Shown here in pieces: positions 24,030-32,289 of a stretch of 64,000 bases of DNA (positions are counted from its first letter, which is position 1; the number at the start of each line of letters is the position of its first letter). The notes under the pieces are model-generated. The model did not search any database and was not told the origin of the DNA. It saw nothing but the letters and a program-made list of their open reading frames with translations. The stretch is taken from the NCBI RefSeq assembly GCF_018130545.1, contig NZ_JAFCKF010000008.1, forward strand, positions 186,001-250,000. Direction: 5' to 3'. Made by a program: the position numbers and the translations under genes. The stretch is from Bradyrhizobium tropiciagri (GTDB lineage Bacteria; Pseudomonadota; Alphaproteobacteria; Rhizobiales; Xanthobacteraceae).

Positions 24030-26327
24030 TCAGTTGAACGGCACGCGTGCCCTGGCCGAGAACGTCCAGATCCGCGCCGTGCCACCGAGCCCGCCATACT
24101 CGGCGCCGAGACCGAGCATGACGCCGCCCGCGACCCTGGCGTTCAGCCCGCCGGTGACGCGTGCCGACCACCCCTCCAGCACCAGCGTCGGATTGACCGG
24201 AATGTTGTTGACGGCGAGCGCCGCGGCGTCATCCCGGCTGAAGTAATAGTCGCCGTAGACGCCGAGATAGGGCGTGACCACCGCCGCGTCGGTCGATGCC
24301 AGCGGATAGCTCAGCTTGACGCCAGCAGATGCGCGGCCGGTGACGAAGTCGCGTGCGGTCTGCAGCGTGCCCAAGGTGTCGACATAGGCGTTCTCGTGTT
24401 CCCACAGCGTGTAGAGGCGCGCGGAGGGCTCGATCAGCAGGCTGCTCATCCTGTAGCTGCCGGTCAGGCCGGTCGCGAACATCCAGCGGTCGCCGTTGAA
24501 ATTGCCTTGCGCGGCTCCGGCGATGCCATTGTAGCCGATCTGCGAGAAGGTCACGGCGGCGTCGTAGCGCAAGGTCGGCGCAATCATCCAGCCGAGATAG
24601 CTGCCGGCGGTCCAGCCATCACCGGTGAGCTTTCCGTTGATGTCCTGGGCGGTGTAGTAGAACGTCTCGTAGCCGGCGACGGCGCCGATCAGGACATTCG
24701 GCGCGACCTTGTAGGTCAGTCCCATCAGCGCGTTGAGCTGGTTGCCATAGATCGAGGAGCCCGTCGTGCCGACGCCTGGCGCGGTTGGCGACGACCAGCG
24801 GTCGATGCCGCTGCCCCTGACATCGATCCAGAACAGCCAGTCGCGCGGTTCGCGATAAGTCTTGGGCGGAGCCTTGGTCGGCATCTGCTGATCGATCGCG
24901 GCAAACGCATTGTCGATCCGCGGATTGCTGCCGCTGCGTCCCGCCGCGGCGGAATTGCGGTCCGGCGCATAGGCGCTACGATTGCCCGCATCGGCCTGCG
25001 CCACGCCGTCTGCCGGATCGGCGGCGAAGTTGAAGCGTATGCCCGAGCCGCTCGGCGTCATGAAGCTGACGCCCTCGCCGAACCCTTCGGAGATCGCACC
25101 GTCGATCGCGCCCGAGATCGCCTGGCCGGAATTCTGCGCCACCACCTTGGTGAGGTCGATCTGCAACGCACGCAGCTTCACGCTGTCGGATGGGACGCCG
25201 ACGCTCTGCGCCAGCGCTGGAGAGGTACCGGCGTTGAACGCGCCGTCGCCGGCATAGCTCGCCGTGATGGTGTGGCTGCCGATCTTGAGCGTCGCGATCG
25301 AGAAGGCGGCCGTGCCAGCGGCGAGCGTCGCGGTGCCGATCGGCGAGCCGCCGTCGCTGAAGATCACCGTACCGGTCGGCGTGCCGCCCGCAGCTGTGAC
25401 CCTGGCGGTGAAGGTCACCGACTGTCCGAAGCTGCTCGGGTTCTGCGACGAGGTCAGCGCGATCTGGGTCGTTGCCACCGCAAAGGTGAAACGGTCCGCC
25501 GCTGATGTCGCTGACGTCCCGACCGCCGTCGTCACCATGATATCCACCGTGCCGCTGCCGGCGGGCGAGGTCGCGGTGATCGAGGTCGCCGAATTGACCG
25601 TGAAGCTCGCTGCATTGGTCGCGCCAAACTTCACCGCGGTCGCGCCGGTCAGGTTGGTGCCGGTGATCGCGACCGAGGTGCCGCCTGCCGCGGGCCCCGT
25701 TGCCGGCGCGATCGCGGTCACGGTCGGCGCGCTCGTATAGCTGAACTGGTCGGCCGCCGATGTCGCCGACGTGCCGGCCGCGGTCGTAACGGTGACATCG
25801 ACAGTTCCGGTGCCGGCCGGCGAGGTCGCCGTGATCGACGTGGCGGAGTTGACCGTGAAGCTCACTGCACTGGCCGCGCCGAACGTCACTGCGGTGGCGC
25901 CGGTGAAGCCGGTGCCGGTGATCGTCAGCGTCGTGCCGCCCGTGGTCGGGCCCGCGGTCGGCGAAATCGACGTCACCGTCGGCGCGGCCGCCACATAGGT
26001 GAACTGATCCACCGGAGACGCGAATGATGTCCCGGAGGGATTGGTCACGGTGATGTCGACCGTGCCGGTGCCGGCCGGAGCGACGGCGGTGATTCGCTCG
26101 CTCGAAACGATGGTGAAGCTCGTCGCGTTGGTGGCGCCGAAGCGGACCGCAGTGGCGGTGCTGAAGCTGCCGCCCGCGATGCTGACGACGGTGCCGCCGG
26201 TCGTGGGGCCTGATGTCGGGGAGATCGAGGCCACCGCGGGGGCCTGCGCGCTGGCCGCCGCGACCGGGCCGAGCAGCGCGGCTGCGATCAAAGCGAGGGC
26301 GCATCCGGCGCGTCGCGCGGTCGCCAT
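24030..26327 (-). CDS. Autotransporter-like protein with IPT/TIG and Ig-like repeats
   Basis: A 765-residue exported protein. From the ATG at 26327 a clear signal peptide (CALALIAAALLGPVAAASAQ) is followed by three IPT/TIG domains (about residues 31-279), each opening with a V-x-S-I-S-P-T-x-GP-x-x-GG block, one bacterial Ig-like domain (about 282-370, with TPTGTVIFSDGGSPIG and HTITASYAGDGAF), a helical/linker region, and a C-terminal outer-membrane beta-barrel (about 530-765: WLFWIDVRGSGIDRW to ARVPFN). The frame extends upstream to 26462 without a ribosome site. It is likely a surface-exposed adhesin-type protein. It stands alone, convergent with the small gene after mscL. Confidence 0.82.
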   Translation of the reverse strand: MATARRAGCALALIAAALLGPVAAASAQAPAVASISPTSGPTTGGTVVSIAGGSFSTATAVRFGATNATSFTIVSSERITAVAPAGTGTVDITVTNPSGTSFASPVDQFTYVAAAPTVTSISPTAGPTTGGTTLTITGTGFTGATAVTFGAASAVSFTVNSATSITATSPAGTGTVDVTVTTAAGTSATSAADQFSYTSAPTVTAIAPATGPAAGGTSVAITGTNLTGATAVKFGATNAASFTVNSATSITATSPAGSGTVDIMVTTAVGTSATSAADRFTFAVATTQIALTSSQNPSSFGQSVTFTARVTAAGGTPTGTVIFSDGGSPIGTATLAAGTAAFSIATLKIGSHTITASYAGDGAFNAGTSPALAQSVGVPSDSVKLRALQIDLTKVVAQNSGQAISGAIDGAISEGFGEGVSFMTPSGSGIRFNFAADPADGVAQADAGNRSAYAPDRNSAAAGRSGSNPRIDNAFAAIDQQMPTKAPPKTYREPRDWLFWIDVRGSGIDRWSSPTAPGVGTTGSSIYGNQLNALMGLTYKVAPNVLIGAVAGYETFYYTAQDINGKLTGDGWTAGSYLGWMIAPTLRYDAAVTFSQIGYNGIAGAAQGNFNGDRWMFATGLTGSYRMSSLLIEPSARLYTLWEHENAYVDTLGTLQTARDFVTGRASAGVKLSYPLASTDAAVVTPYLGVYGDYYFSRDDAAALAVNNIPVNPTLVLEGWSARVTGGLNARVAGGVMLGLGAEYGGLGGTARIWTFSARARVPFN
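25490..26237 (-). repeat. Three tandem ~245-base coding repeats (IPT domains)
   Basis: The region encoding the three IPT domains consists of three diverged tandem units of about 245 bases. Units 2 and 3 are most alike, both encoding SFTVNSATSITATSPAG and a GTSATSAAD block. Such repeats can expand or contract by recombination and change how far the protein projects from the cell. Confidence 0.6.
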
Positions 26328-26686
26328 CGACGGTCGTCTGGTGCGGATGTCGGAGGCAAGACGCGAGGCGGCGAAGCGGAAACCAGTCCGCGCAAGGTTT
26401 GCGATCAGCAACAAGGTAAGCCCCCGTCGCGCCGGCTTGCAGCAGGCCGGCGCACATTTCAAAAAGTAATGGGGTTTGTTGTAATACGCGGCGCGCGGAG
26501 CACGCGGCGGAATCTCCGCCTGCGCCAGCTTTTGTAACGCGCCGTTGCCGGGCCGCTACGTCATTGCACAATCTGAGAAGACGGTCGCGCGCAGCACCGC
26601 TGCCATCGGGTGATCGCGCGGTGGATCGTTCTCACCGCGCGCACGCAATGTAGATGATTGATAGCGGTTGCCGCCGGATCTCGGGG

Positions 26687-27505
26687 TCAGGGCCGCAGCG
26701 CCGTTGCGATCAACGCGGTCGAAGGAATCGCAAAACTGTCGCCGACGCGTCCGCGCTCGATCTCGGCGCGAAAGGCGCGCGCGACTGCGGCGCTCTTGTC
26801 AGCATCGAGCCCACTCCAATGCGGCATGAACTCGAACAGTTTGTCGACGTCGGCGGGATTGCCGACATTGAGTTTGAAGTCGTGGGTGATCTCTGCGATC
26901 GCGGGATCGGAGAAGCCGGCGGCGATGACCTCCGCAGCGAAGCGGAAGGGATCGGCGAGCTCGGCGAGGCCTGCGCAGGGCATCGGTGTGACGTTGTCGG
27001 GGTACAGGCGCCGGATGATTTGCGCGAGCAACAGGTGCACGGCGGCGCCATCGGCGCTTTTCCAGACTGCGATTGCTGCCGATCCACCTCGCCGCGTCAC
27101 CCGCGCCATCTCGCGCAGCCCAGTGCGCCAGTCCGGAAACAGCATCACGCCGAACACTGACACCGCGGCATCGAAGGCGGCATCCGGCAGATCGAGCGCC
27201 TGGCCGTCCATCTGCCGCGCCTCGATATTCGGCAGGCCATGCGCGCGGACCCGCGCCACCATGCCGGCGGAGAAGTCGATCGCGGTGACGTCGGCGCCCA
27301 TTCGCGCGGCGGCGAGCGCCGCCGCGCCCGTGCCGGTGGCGACGTCGATCACCTTCGATGACGGGCCCAACGGGAGCGTCGCGACCGCGGCGTCGGCGAA
27401 CAGCGTGGTGAACGGCTGCGACTGCGCCTCGTAGGTGGCGACCATCTTGTCCCAATGCGCGGGATCGTTGTACGGCAGCGGCTTCGCCGGCTCACTTGAT
27501 TGCAT
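26687..27505 (-). CDS. Class I SAM-dependent methyltransferase
   Basis: A 272-residue methyltransferase of the UbiE/Methyltransf_11 type. Motif I is VIDVATGTGAAALAAARMGA, with AIDFSAGMVARVRA, then the acidic DGQALDLPDAAFDAAVSVFGVMLFPDW and the GSAAIAVWK block. The substrate is unknown. The ATG at 27505 has GAGG upstream and overlaps the stop of the Rrf2-type regulator gene by 14 bases, so the pair is one operon and the methyltransferase is probably controlled by that regulator. Confidence 0.88.
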   Translation of the reverse strand: MQSSEPAKPLPYNDPAHWDKMVATYEAQSQPFTTLFADAAVATLPLGPSSKVIDVATGTGAAALAAARMGADVTAIDFSAGMVARVRAHGLPNIEARQMDGQALDLPDAAFDAAVSVFGVMLFPDWRTGLREMARVTRRGGSAAIAVWKSADGAAVHLLLAQIIRRLYPDNVTPMPCAGLAELADPFRFAAEVIAAGFSDPAIAEITHDFKLNVGNPADVDKLFEFMPHWSGLDADKSAAVARAFRAEIERGRVGDSFAIPSTALIATALRP

Positions 27506-27956
27506 GAATCTGGTCCTCGAGGCTTTGTTTGTGCTTGGCGAGCCGGCGCTTGAAATCCTTCGCGAGCACATCGAGCGTCACCGCGCCGAGCCGCTTCAGG
27601 AACAGCGCCTCGACCTCGCGAAAGGTGTCGCCGAGCGCATCATTGACGGCCTGCTCGACCAGGCAGCCGGGATTTTCCGAGCGATGACCCATCGCGACGA
27701 TCGTCGGTTCGCCGACCGCGCGATAGATCTCCGCGAGCGTGATGTCGGTGGGATCGCGCGCCAGCGTCCAGCCGCCGGCGTGGCCCTTCTCCGAGCGGAC
27801 CAGGCCTTGCTCGCGCAGGCCCGCCATCACCCGGCGCACCACCACCGGATTGGTGGCCATCGCTCTTGCAAGCTGCTCCGACGTGACCGGCTCGCCCGCT
27901 CCGATCATATGGAGCAGGCCGTGCAGCACGCTGGACAAACGGCTATCGCGTATCAT
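27492..27956 (-). CDS. Rrf2 family transcriptional regulator
   Basis: A 154-residue winged-helix protein: SVLHGLLHMIGAGEPVTSEQLARAMATNPVVVRRVMAGLREQGLV and SEKGHAGGWTLARDPTDITLAEIYRAVGEP match Rrf2. The iron-sulfur type (IscR, NsrR) carries three clustered cysteines; only one Cys is seen here (NPGCLVEQ), so it is probably the cluster-free, YwnA-like type. A perfect inverted repeat overlaps its start codon, pointing to autoregulation. It is co-transcribed with the methyltransferase gene. Confidence 0.9.
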   Translation of the reverse strand: MIRDSRLSSVLHGLLHMIGAGEPVTSEQLARAMATNPVVVRRVMAGLREQGLVRSEKGHAGGWTLARDPTDITLAEIYRAVGEPTIVAMGHRSENPGCLVEQAVNDALGDTFREVEALFLKRLGAVTLDVLAKDFKRRLAKHKQSLEDQIHAIK

Positions 27957-27978
27957 GTAACTTCATACGTTACATGAT
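27952..27978. promoter_or_regulatory. Candidate Rrf2-type operator at its own start codon
   Basis: ATCATGTAAC at 27952-27961 and GTTACATGAT at 27969-27978 form a perfect 10-base inverted repeat with a 7-base spacer. The left arm covers the start codon of the Rrf2 gene, so binding would block transcription or translation initiation directly. The AT-rich arms stand out in GC-rich DNA. Confidence 0.65.
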
Positions 27979-28004
27979 CGGGCAGACGTCAAGCAAGAGG
28001 GACG

Positions 28005-30227
28005 ATGCGCCGTGAGAAACGATGCGATGCGCCGATCCGAACTTCGCGTGCCGGATTTGGCGCAGCCGCCCGTTTAATCCCCATCGGGGTCTTGAAATGC
28101 GGGGGCGGTATCGTGGGCAGTGTGGCGGTCGATCGGATGTTGCAGGACGCGGTGGCGCATTATGGCGCGGGCCGCGCGACGGAGGCCGGCACGCTGTGCG
28201 GCGATATCCTCACCGCCAATCCCGACCATGTTCCGGCATTGCATCTGTCCGCCGTGATCGCCTTCGTGACCGATCGCGCCGCCGAAGGCGCAGTGCTGCT
28301 GAACCGGGTGTTCAGCCTCGATCCGCATCATGGACCGGCCTTCGCTACGCTCGGCGATGCACTCGCGGTGAAGGGCGAACATGAAGGCGCGGTGGCGGCG
28401 TTCCAGCGCGGCGTGACGCTGCGGCCGCAGGATGCCGGCTTGCAGGTCAAGCTCGGCGTCGCGTTGTGCGATCTGTTGCGCTTCGACGAAGCCGAGACGG
28501 CGTTTCGTCGCGCGATCGCACTCGATGGCAGCTTGACGCGGGCGCGCTTCAACCTTGCCGTTGCGCTGGGAGCGCTGCAGCGGCCGGTCGAGGCCGAGCA
28601 GGCCTATCGCGAGGTGATCGCGCGCGATCCGGCCTATCGCGGCGTCTGGCTCAACCTCGGCAACGCGTTGACCGATCAGAAGAAGCTCGATGCCGCCGTC
28701 ACCGCCTATCGCCGCGGGCTTGCCGCGGAGCCCGACCATCCGGGGCTGCAGAGCGGCCTTGGCGCGGCGCTCTACCGCCAGGGCCGGCTGGAGGATGCAG
28801 TCGTGCATTATCGCCGCGCGATCGCGCTCGATCCCGACAACCTCGCGCCGCAGCGCCTGCTGGCCATGGTGCTGCACGAGCTGGGCGAGCGCGAGGAGGC
28901 CGTCCGTATCTACCGGCAGGTCTCGGCCCGCGACCCGTCCGACCATGTCATCCTCAATAATCTCGGCGCCGCTTTGTTCGAGCTCGGACAGGTCGACGAC
29001 GCCATCGCCTGCGCCGAGCTCGCGCTGGCGCTCAAGCCGGACTACGCCGCCGCGCACACCAATCTCGGGATCATCTTCGAGGCGCAGAATCTGGTCGAGG
29101 CGGCGGTCGCGGCGCATCGGCGCGCCATCGAGCTCGACCCGCTCTATGCCAAGGGCCACGCCAATCTTGCGGTCGCGTTGCGCAATGCCGGCGAGATCGA
29201 CGCCGCGCTGGTGGCCTCGCGCCGGGCCATCACGCTCGATCCCACGCAGCCGCTGGCGCATTACAACCACGCGCATTTCCTCCTGATGAACGGCGAGTTC
29301 GAGGAGGGGTTTGAAGAGTATCAATGGCGGCGCAAATCCAAGATGCTCAGCGACGGCGATCCCGTCTTCGACGAGCCGGAATGGCAGGGTGAGCCGCTGG
29401 CGGGACAGACGCTGCTGCTGTTTGCAGAATACGGGCTCGGCGATGCCATCAATTTCGTCCGCTATGTGCCGATGCTGGCGGGCAGCGGCGGCCGGATCAT
29501 CCTGCAAGTGCAGCCGGCGCTGGTGTCGTTGCTGCGGTCGATGCTGCCCGATGTCGCGATATTCGCTCGCGGCGAGCCGCTGCCGCCGTTCGACCTGCAG
29601 CTGCCGCTACTCAGCCTGCCGCGGATCTTCCGCACCACCGTCGAGACCATTCCGGCAGCGACGTCCTATCTGCAGGCCGATGCCACCAAGCTCGCGCGCT
29701 GGCGCGAGGCGCTCAGCGGCGTTTCCGCGCTGAAGGTCGGCGTGGTCTGGGCCGGCAATGCCAGGCACAAGGGCGACCGCCAGCGTTCGCTGCCGGCGGA
29801 CGCCGTGCTGCCGCGGCTGGTCACGCCTGGCGTGCAGCTCTACAGCCTGCAGAAGGAGCCGCGGCCCGACGATGCGCCGGTGCTGCGGAGTCTCGGGCCC
29901 GATATCGTCGATCTGGCGCCGACGCTCGGCGATTTTGCCGACACCGCGGCGGCAGTCTGCGCGCTCGATCTCGTGATCGCCGTCGACACCTCGGTGGCGC
30001 ATCTCGCCGGCGCGCTCGGCCGCCCGGTCTGGATGCTGTGTCCCTATGCGCTCGACTGGCGCTGGCTGCGCGATCGTGCCGACACGCCGTGGTATCCGAC
30101 CATGCGGCTGTTCCGCCAGGACAGGCCGCAAGCCTGGGAAAACGTGCTGGCGCGGATGTCGGACGAGCTCACCCGGCTCGCCGGCGGCGAGCGGGAGTTG
30201 CTGCGGCCGCATCCTGTGGCGCGCTGA
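28005..30227 (+). CDS. TPR-repeat protein with C-terminal glycosyltransferase-like domain
   Basis: A 740-residue protein. Residues about 45-425 are ten or more tetratricopeptide repeats of 34 residues (for example HGPAFATLGDALAVKGEHEG and AYRGVWLNLGNALTDQKKLD). Residues about 455-725 form a GT-B-like domain (LKVGVVWAGNARHKGDRQRS, DLVIAVDTSVAHLAGALGRPVW) resembling glycosyltransferase family 9 or O-GlcNAc-transferase-like C-termini of bacterial TPR proteins. It may glycosylate proteins or flagellar or surface components; the acceptor is unknown. The ATG at 28005 has GAGGGA upstream, but the first 35 residues are not TPR-like and a GTG at 28113 is an alternative start. Confidence 0.82.
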   Translation: MRREKRCDAPIRTSRAGFGAAARLIPIGVLKCGGGIVGSVAVDRMLQDAVAHYGAGRATEAGTLCGDILTANPDHVPALHLSAVIAFVTDRAAEGAVLLNRVFSLDPHHGPAFATLGDALAVKGEHEGAVAAFQRGVTLRPQDAGLQVKLGVALCDLLRFDEAETAFRRAIALDGSLTRARFNLAVALGALQRPVEAEQAYREVIARDPAYRGVWLNLGNALTDQKKLDAAVTAYRRGLAAEPDHPGLQSGLGAALYRQGRLEDAVVHYRRAIALDPDNLAPQRLLAMVLHELGEREEAVRIYRQVSARDPSDHVILNNLGAALFELGQVDDAIACAELALALKPDYAAAHTNLGIIFEAQNLVEAAVAAHRRAIELDPLYAKGHANLAVALRNAGEIDAALVASRRAITLDPTQPLAHYNHAHFLLMNGEFEEGFEEYQWRRKSKMLSDGDPVFDEPEWQGEPLAGQTLLLFAEYGLGDAINFVRYVPMLAGSGGRIILQVQPALVSLLRSMLPDVAIFARGEPLPPFDLQLPLLSLPRIFRTTVETIPAATSYLQADATKLARWREALSGVSALKVGVVWAGNARHKGDRQRSLPADAVLPRLVTPGVQLYSLQKEPRPDDAPVLRSLGPDIVDLAPTLGDFADTAAAVCALDLVIAVDTSVAHLAGALGRPVWMLCPYALDWRWLRDRADTPWYPTMRLFRQDRPQAWENVLARMSDELTRLAGGERELLRPHPVAR

Positions 30228-30234
30228 CCTTCCG

Positions 30235-31965
30235 TCACCCCGCACTCATTCCCTGCGCGCCGCCGAGCAGCTTCACGTTGAGCCGGCCGCCGTCGAACAG
30301 CATCTCGTTGAGTGCGCCGTCGATGTCTTCAGCGGTGACATCCTGGCCGCCGCCGCGGGCGATGCTGGCCTGGGCGATGCGGCGCATCAGCTCCTTGATG
30401 AAGGCGGCGCTGACACCTGCGGTGCGTTGCACCGCTGCATCGATGACGGGCGGCTCGAGCGGCAGGCCACGGCCGTAGAGCCGGATCAGCTTGCCGCGCC
30501 CGGGCTCGTCGGGCAGCGGCACCTCGATCGCCTGGTCGATGCGGCCGGGCCGGCCGGCGAGCGCGCCCTCCAGCTCCTCGGGACGGTTGGTGGTGAGCAC
30601 GAACAGGATGTCGCAATCCTCCTTGAGGCCGTCCATCTCGTTGAGCAGCTTGTTGAGCAGGGATTCCTCGCACGGCCCACCCATGTCCTCGCGGTCGCGC
30701 GCGATCAGATCGACATCCTCGATCACGACCATGGTCGGCTGCAGCAGCCGCGCCAGGCTCATATAGGCGCCGAGCAGGCCGACCTGCTCGGCGGTGATGA
30801 TCAGCGTGGTGTGGTTTGGCAAATTGGTGGCGAGATAGCGGATGGTGTGGGTCTTGCCGGTGCCGGGCGGGCCGTACAGCAGGATGCCCTTGCGGGTCGA
30901 CTGCCCGAGCTTGCGCAGCAGATCGCGGCTTTCCACGAAGTCGAGCACGTTGCGGTCGAGCAGCCGCAGCGTCCGTTCCGGCAGGATCACGTCATCGCGC
31001 GCGACCGTCGGCAGGCGATGCACGGTGACGCCGCGCGCACGGCCGCGATAGTCGGCGGCATCTTCCAGCGACAGGATCTTGCCGCGATAGGATCGCGCCG
31101 CATGCACGGCCGCTTCCAGTTCGGCGAAGGTTCGCTGCACCAGGGCATTCCCGGCGGCGCCCGCGGGCACCGCGAGCTCGATCCGCAAGCCCGGCTCGGT
31201 CTGGTAATCGCGATGGTAGCTGAGCAGTACCGCATAGCGCAGCTCTTCGGTTTGGCATAGCCACAAGCCATTGGTCAGGCATTTCACCGACTCGGGCTCG
31301 CCGACGTCGACGTCGTGATACTGCGGCGGCGCGATAGGTGGCGCGTTGCGGCTGTCCTCCATCAGCGAGGCAATCGCGAGAGTCTCATAGCGGTGTTGCT
31401 CATGAATGCCGAAGAAATGGATCGGCGCATCGAACAACCTGTCGATTGCGATCTGAACGTCCGTTCGCATGTGACCGGGAAATTGCCGCGACCGGGTCAT
31501 GATCTGATTGCGCGGCGTCCCGGCAAAATGCCAATCGAGCGCCATGAAGGCATATCTGAACTCCTCGCTAGGCAGATTTTCCGAGCTCGACCGCGCGGCG
31601 ATCAGGCAGTTGCCGCACAGGCAGACTGTCCGGCGGATCAGAAACACGTCGGTCACGGGCTCCAACGCGCCACAGAGATCGCACGGCCGGGCCGCGTCGG
31701 CGGCTGATGCGGTGATCAACAATGGATGCCCATTGCTGCGGATCAGCTGTTGGGCGGATTCCAGCAGTGCCTTGGCGACCATCGCGGGATAGGGACCGCA
31801 CGCGAATCCGTCCTGGGCCTCGATTCTCGCGGTGATCGCAATCGCTTCTTTCCGGGATTTGCCGAATACCGTGCGCAACAGGTTGCGCATGAATTCCAGC
31901 GGTGTTTGGTCGTCATCATGAATGAAGAGCCGGACCGGACCGTCGTCGCTGAACACGTCGTGCAT
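30235..31965 (-). CDS. AAA+ ATPase with N-terminal ClpS-like domain and zinc knuckle
   Basis: A 576-residue protein. Residues 10-87 match the ClpS adaptor core: VRLFIHDDDQTPLEFM at 11-26 and FACG...SNGHPLLITAS at 54-87. Relative to E. coli ClpS the degron pocket has Asp where Asn34 is, both following Asp kept, Leu for Met40 and Glu for His66. Residues 95-120 hold CDLC and CGNC, a four-Cys zinc knuckle like that of ClpX. A middle domain (130-325) is unassigned. The AAA+ module has Walker A GPPGTGKT at 365-372, Walker B VVIED at 413-417, sensor TTN at 458-460 and GRPGR at 471-475. No ClpP-binding loop, HbYX tail or protease domain is seen. GAGGTGATC precedes the ATG. Confidence 0.88.
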   Translation of the reverse strand: MHDVFSDDGPVRLFIHDDDQTPLEFMRNLLRTVFGKSRKEAIAITARIEAQDGFACGPYPAMVAKALLESAQQLIRSNGHPLLITASAADAARPCDLCGALEPVTDVFLIRRTVCLCGNCLIAARSSSENLPSEEFRYAFMALDWHFAGTPRNQIMTRSRQFPGHMRTDVQIAIDRLFDAPIHFFGIHEQHRYETLAIASLMEDSRNAPPIAPPQYHDVDVGEPESVKCLTNGLWLCQTEELRYAVLLSYHRDYQTEPGLRIELAVPAGAAGNALVQRTFAELEAAVHAARSYRGKILSLEDAADYRGRARGVTVHRLPTVARDDVILPERTLRLLDRNVLDFVESRDLLRKLGQSTRKGILLYGPPGTGKTHTIRYLATNLPNHTTLIITAEQVGLLGAYMSLARLLQPTMVVIEDVDLIARDREDMGGPCEESLLNKLLNEMDGLKEDCDILFVLTTNRPEELEGALAGRPGRIDQAIEVPLPDEPGRGKLIRLYGRGLPLEPPVIDAAVQRTAGVSAAFIKELMRRIAQASIARGGGQDVTAEDIDGALNEMLFDGGRLNVKLLGGAQGMSAG

Positions 31966-32030
31966 GATCACCTCGAAACGCAATCGGAACCAAAAGAACA
32001 AAATAAGAACATCATGACCGCCGGCCTGCG

Positions 32031-32219
32031 TCAAGCGAAAGATTCCGCCGCCTCATCCCTGACGTGTGGTGCGCGGATCGGCGCGCGCACCGCGGAACAC
32101 CGGCATGCGTAAACGCCGCTCAACACTTGTGACGTTTGTGTTGCGGCAAATGCCAAAACATGGCCGCCACACCGGCAAACTTCCGACACATCATCGGGAC
32201 GAAAAGGAGCATCCGACAT
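32031..32219 (-). CDS. Possible small Cys-rich protein
   Basis: A 62-codon frame starting at the ATG at 32219 and encoding VCRCGGHVLAFAATQ then GVYACRCSAV, a spacing that could form a small zinc ribbon. It lies in the 324-base gap between the ClpS-AAA+ gene and the MscS-type gene and would be co-directional with and upstream of the ATPase. No ribosome site at normal distance is visible (AAAGGA is 21 bases away), so it may be chance. The rest of the gap shows no other feature. Confidence 0.22.
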   Translation of the reverse strand: MSDAPFRPDDVSEVCRCGGHVLAFAATQTSQVLSGVYACRCSAVRAPIRAPHVRDEAAESFA

Positions 32220-32289
32220 GGCGCGAGCGCGAGAGCTGATTCCTTTCAGGGATGAGCCGTCGCGCAATGACTTTTAATAAGAGGCCCTC

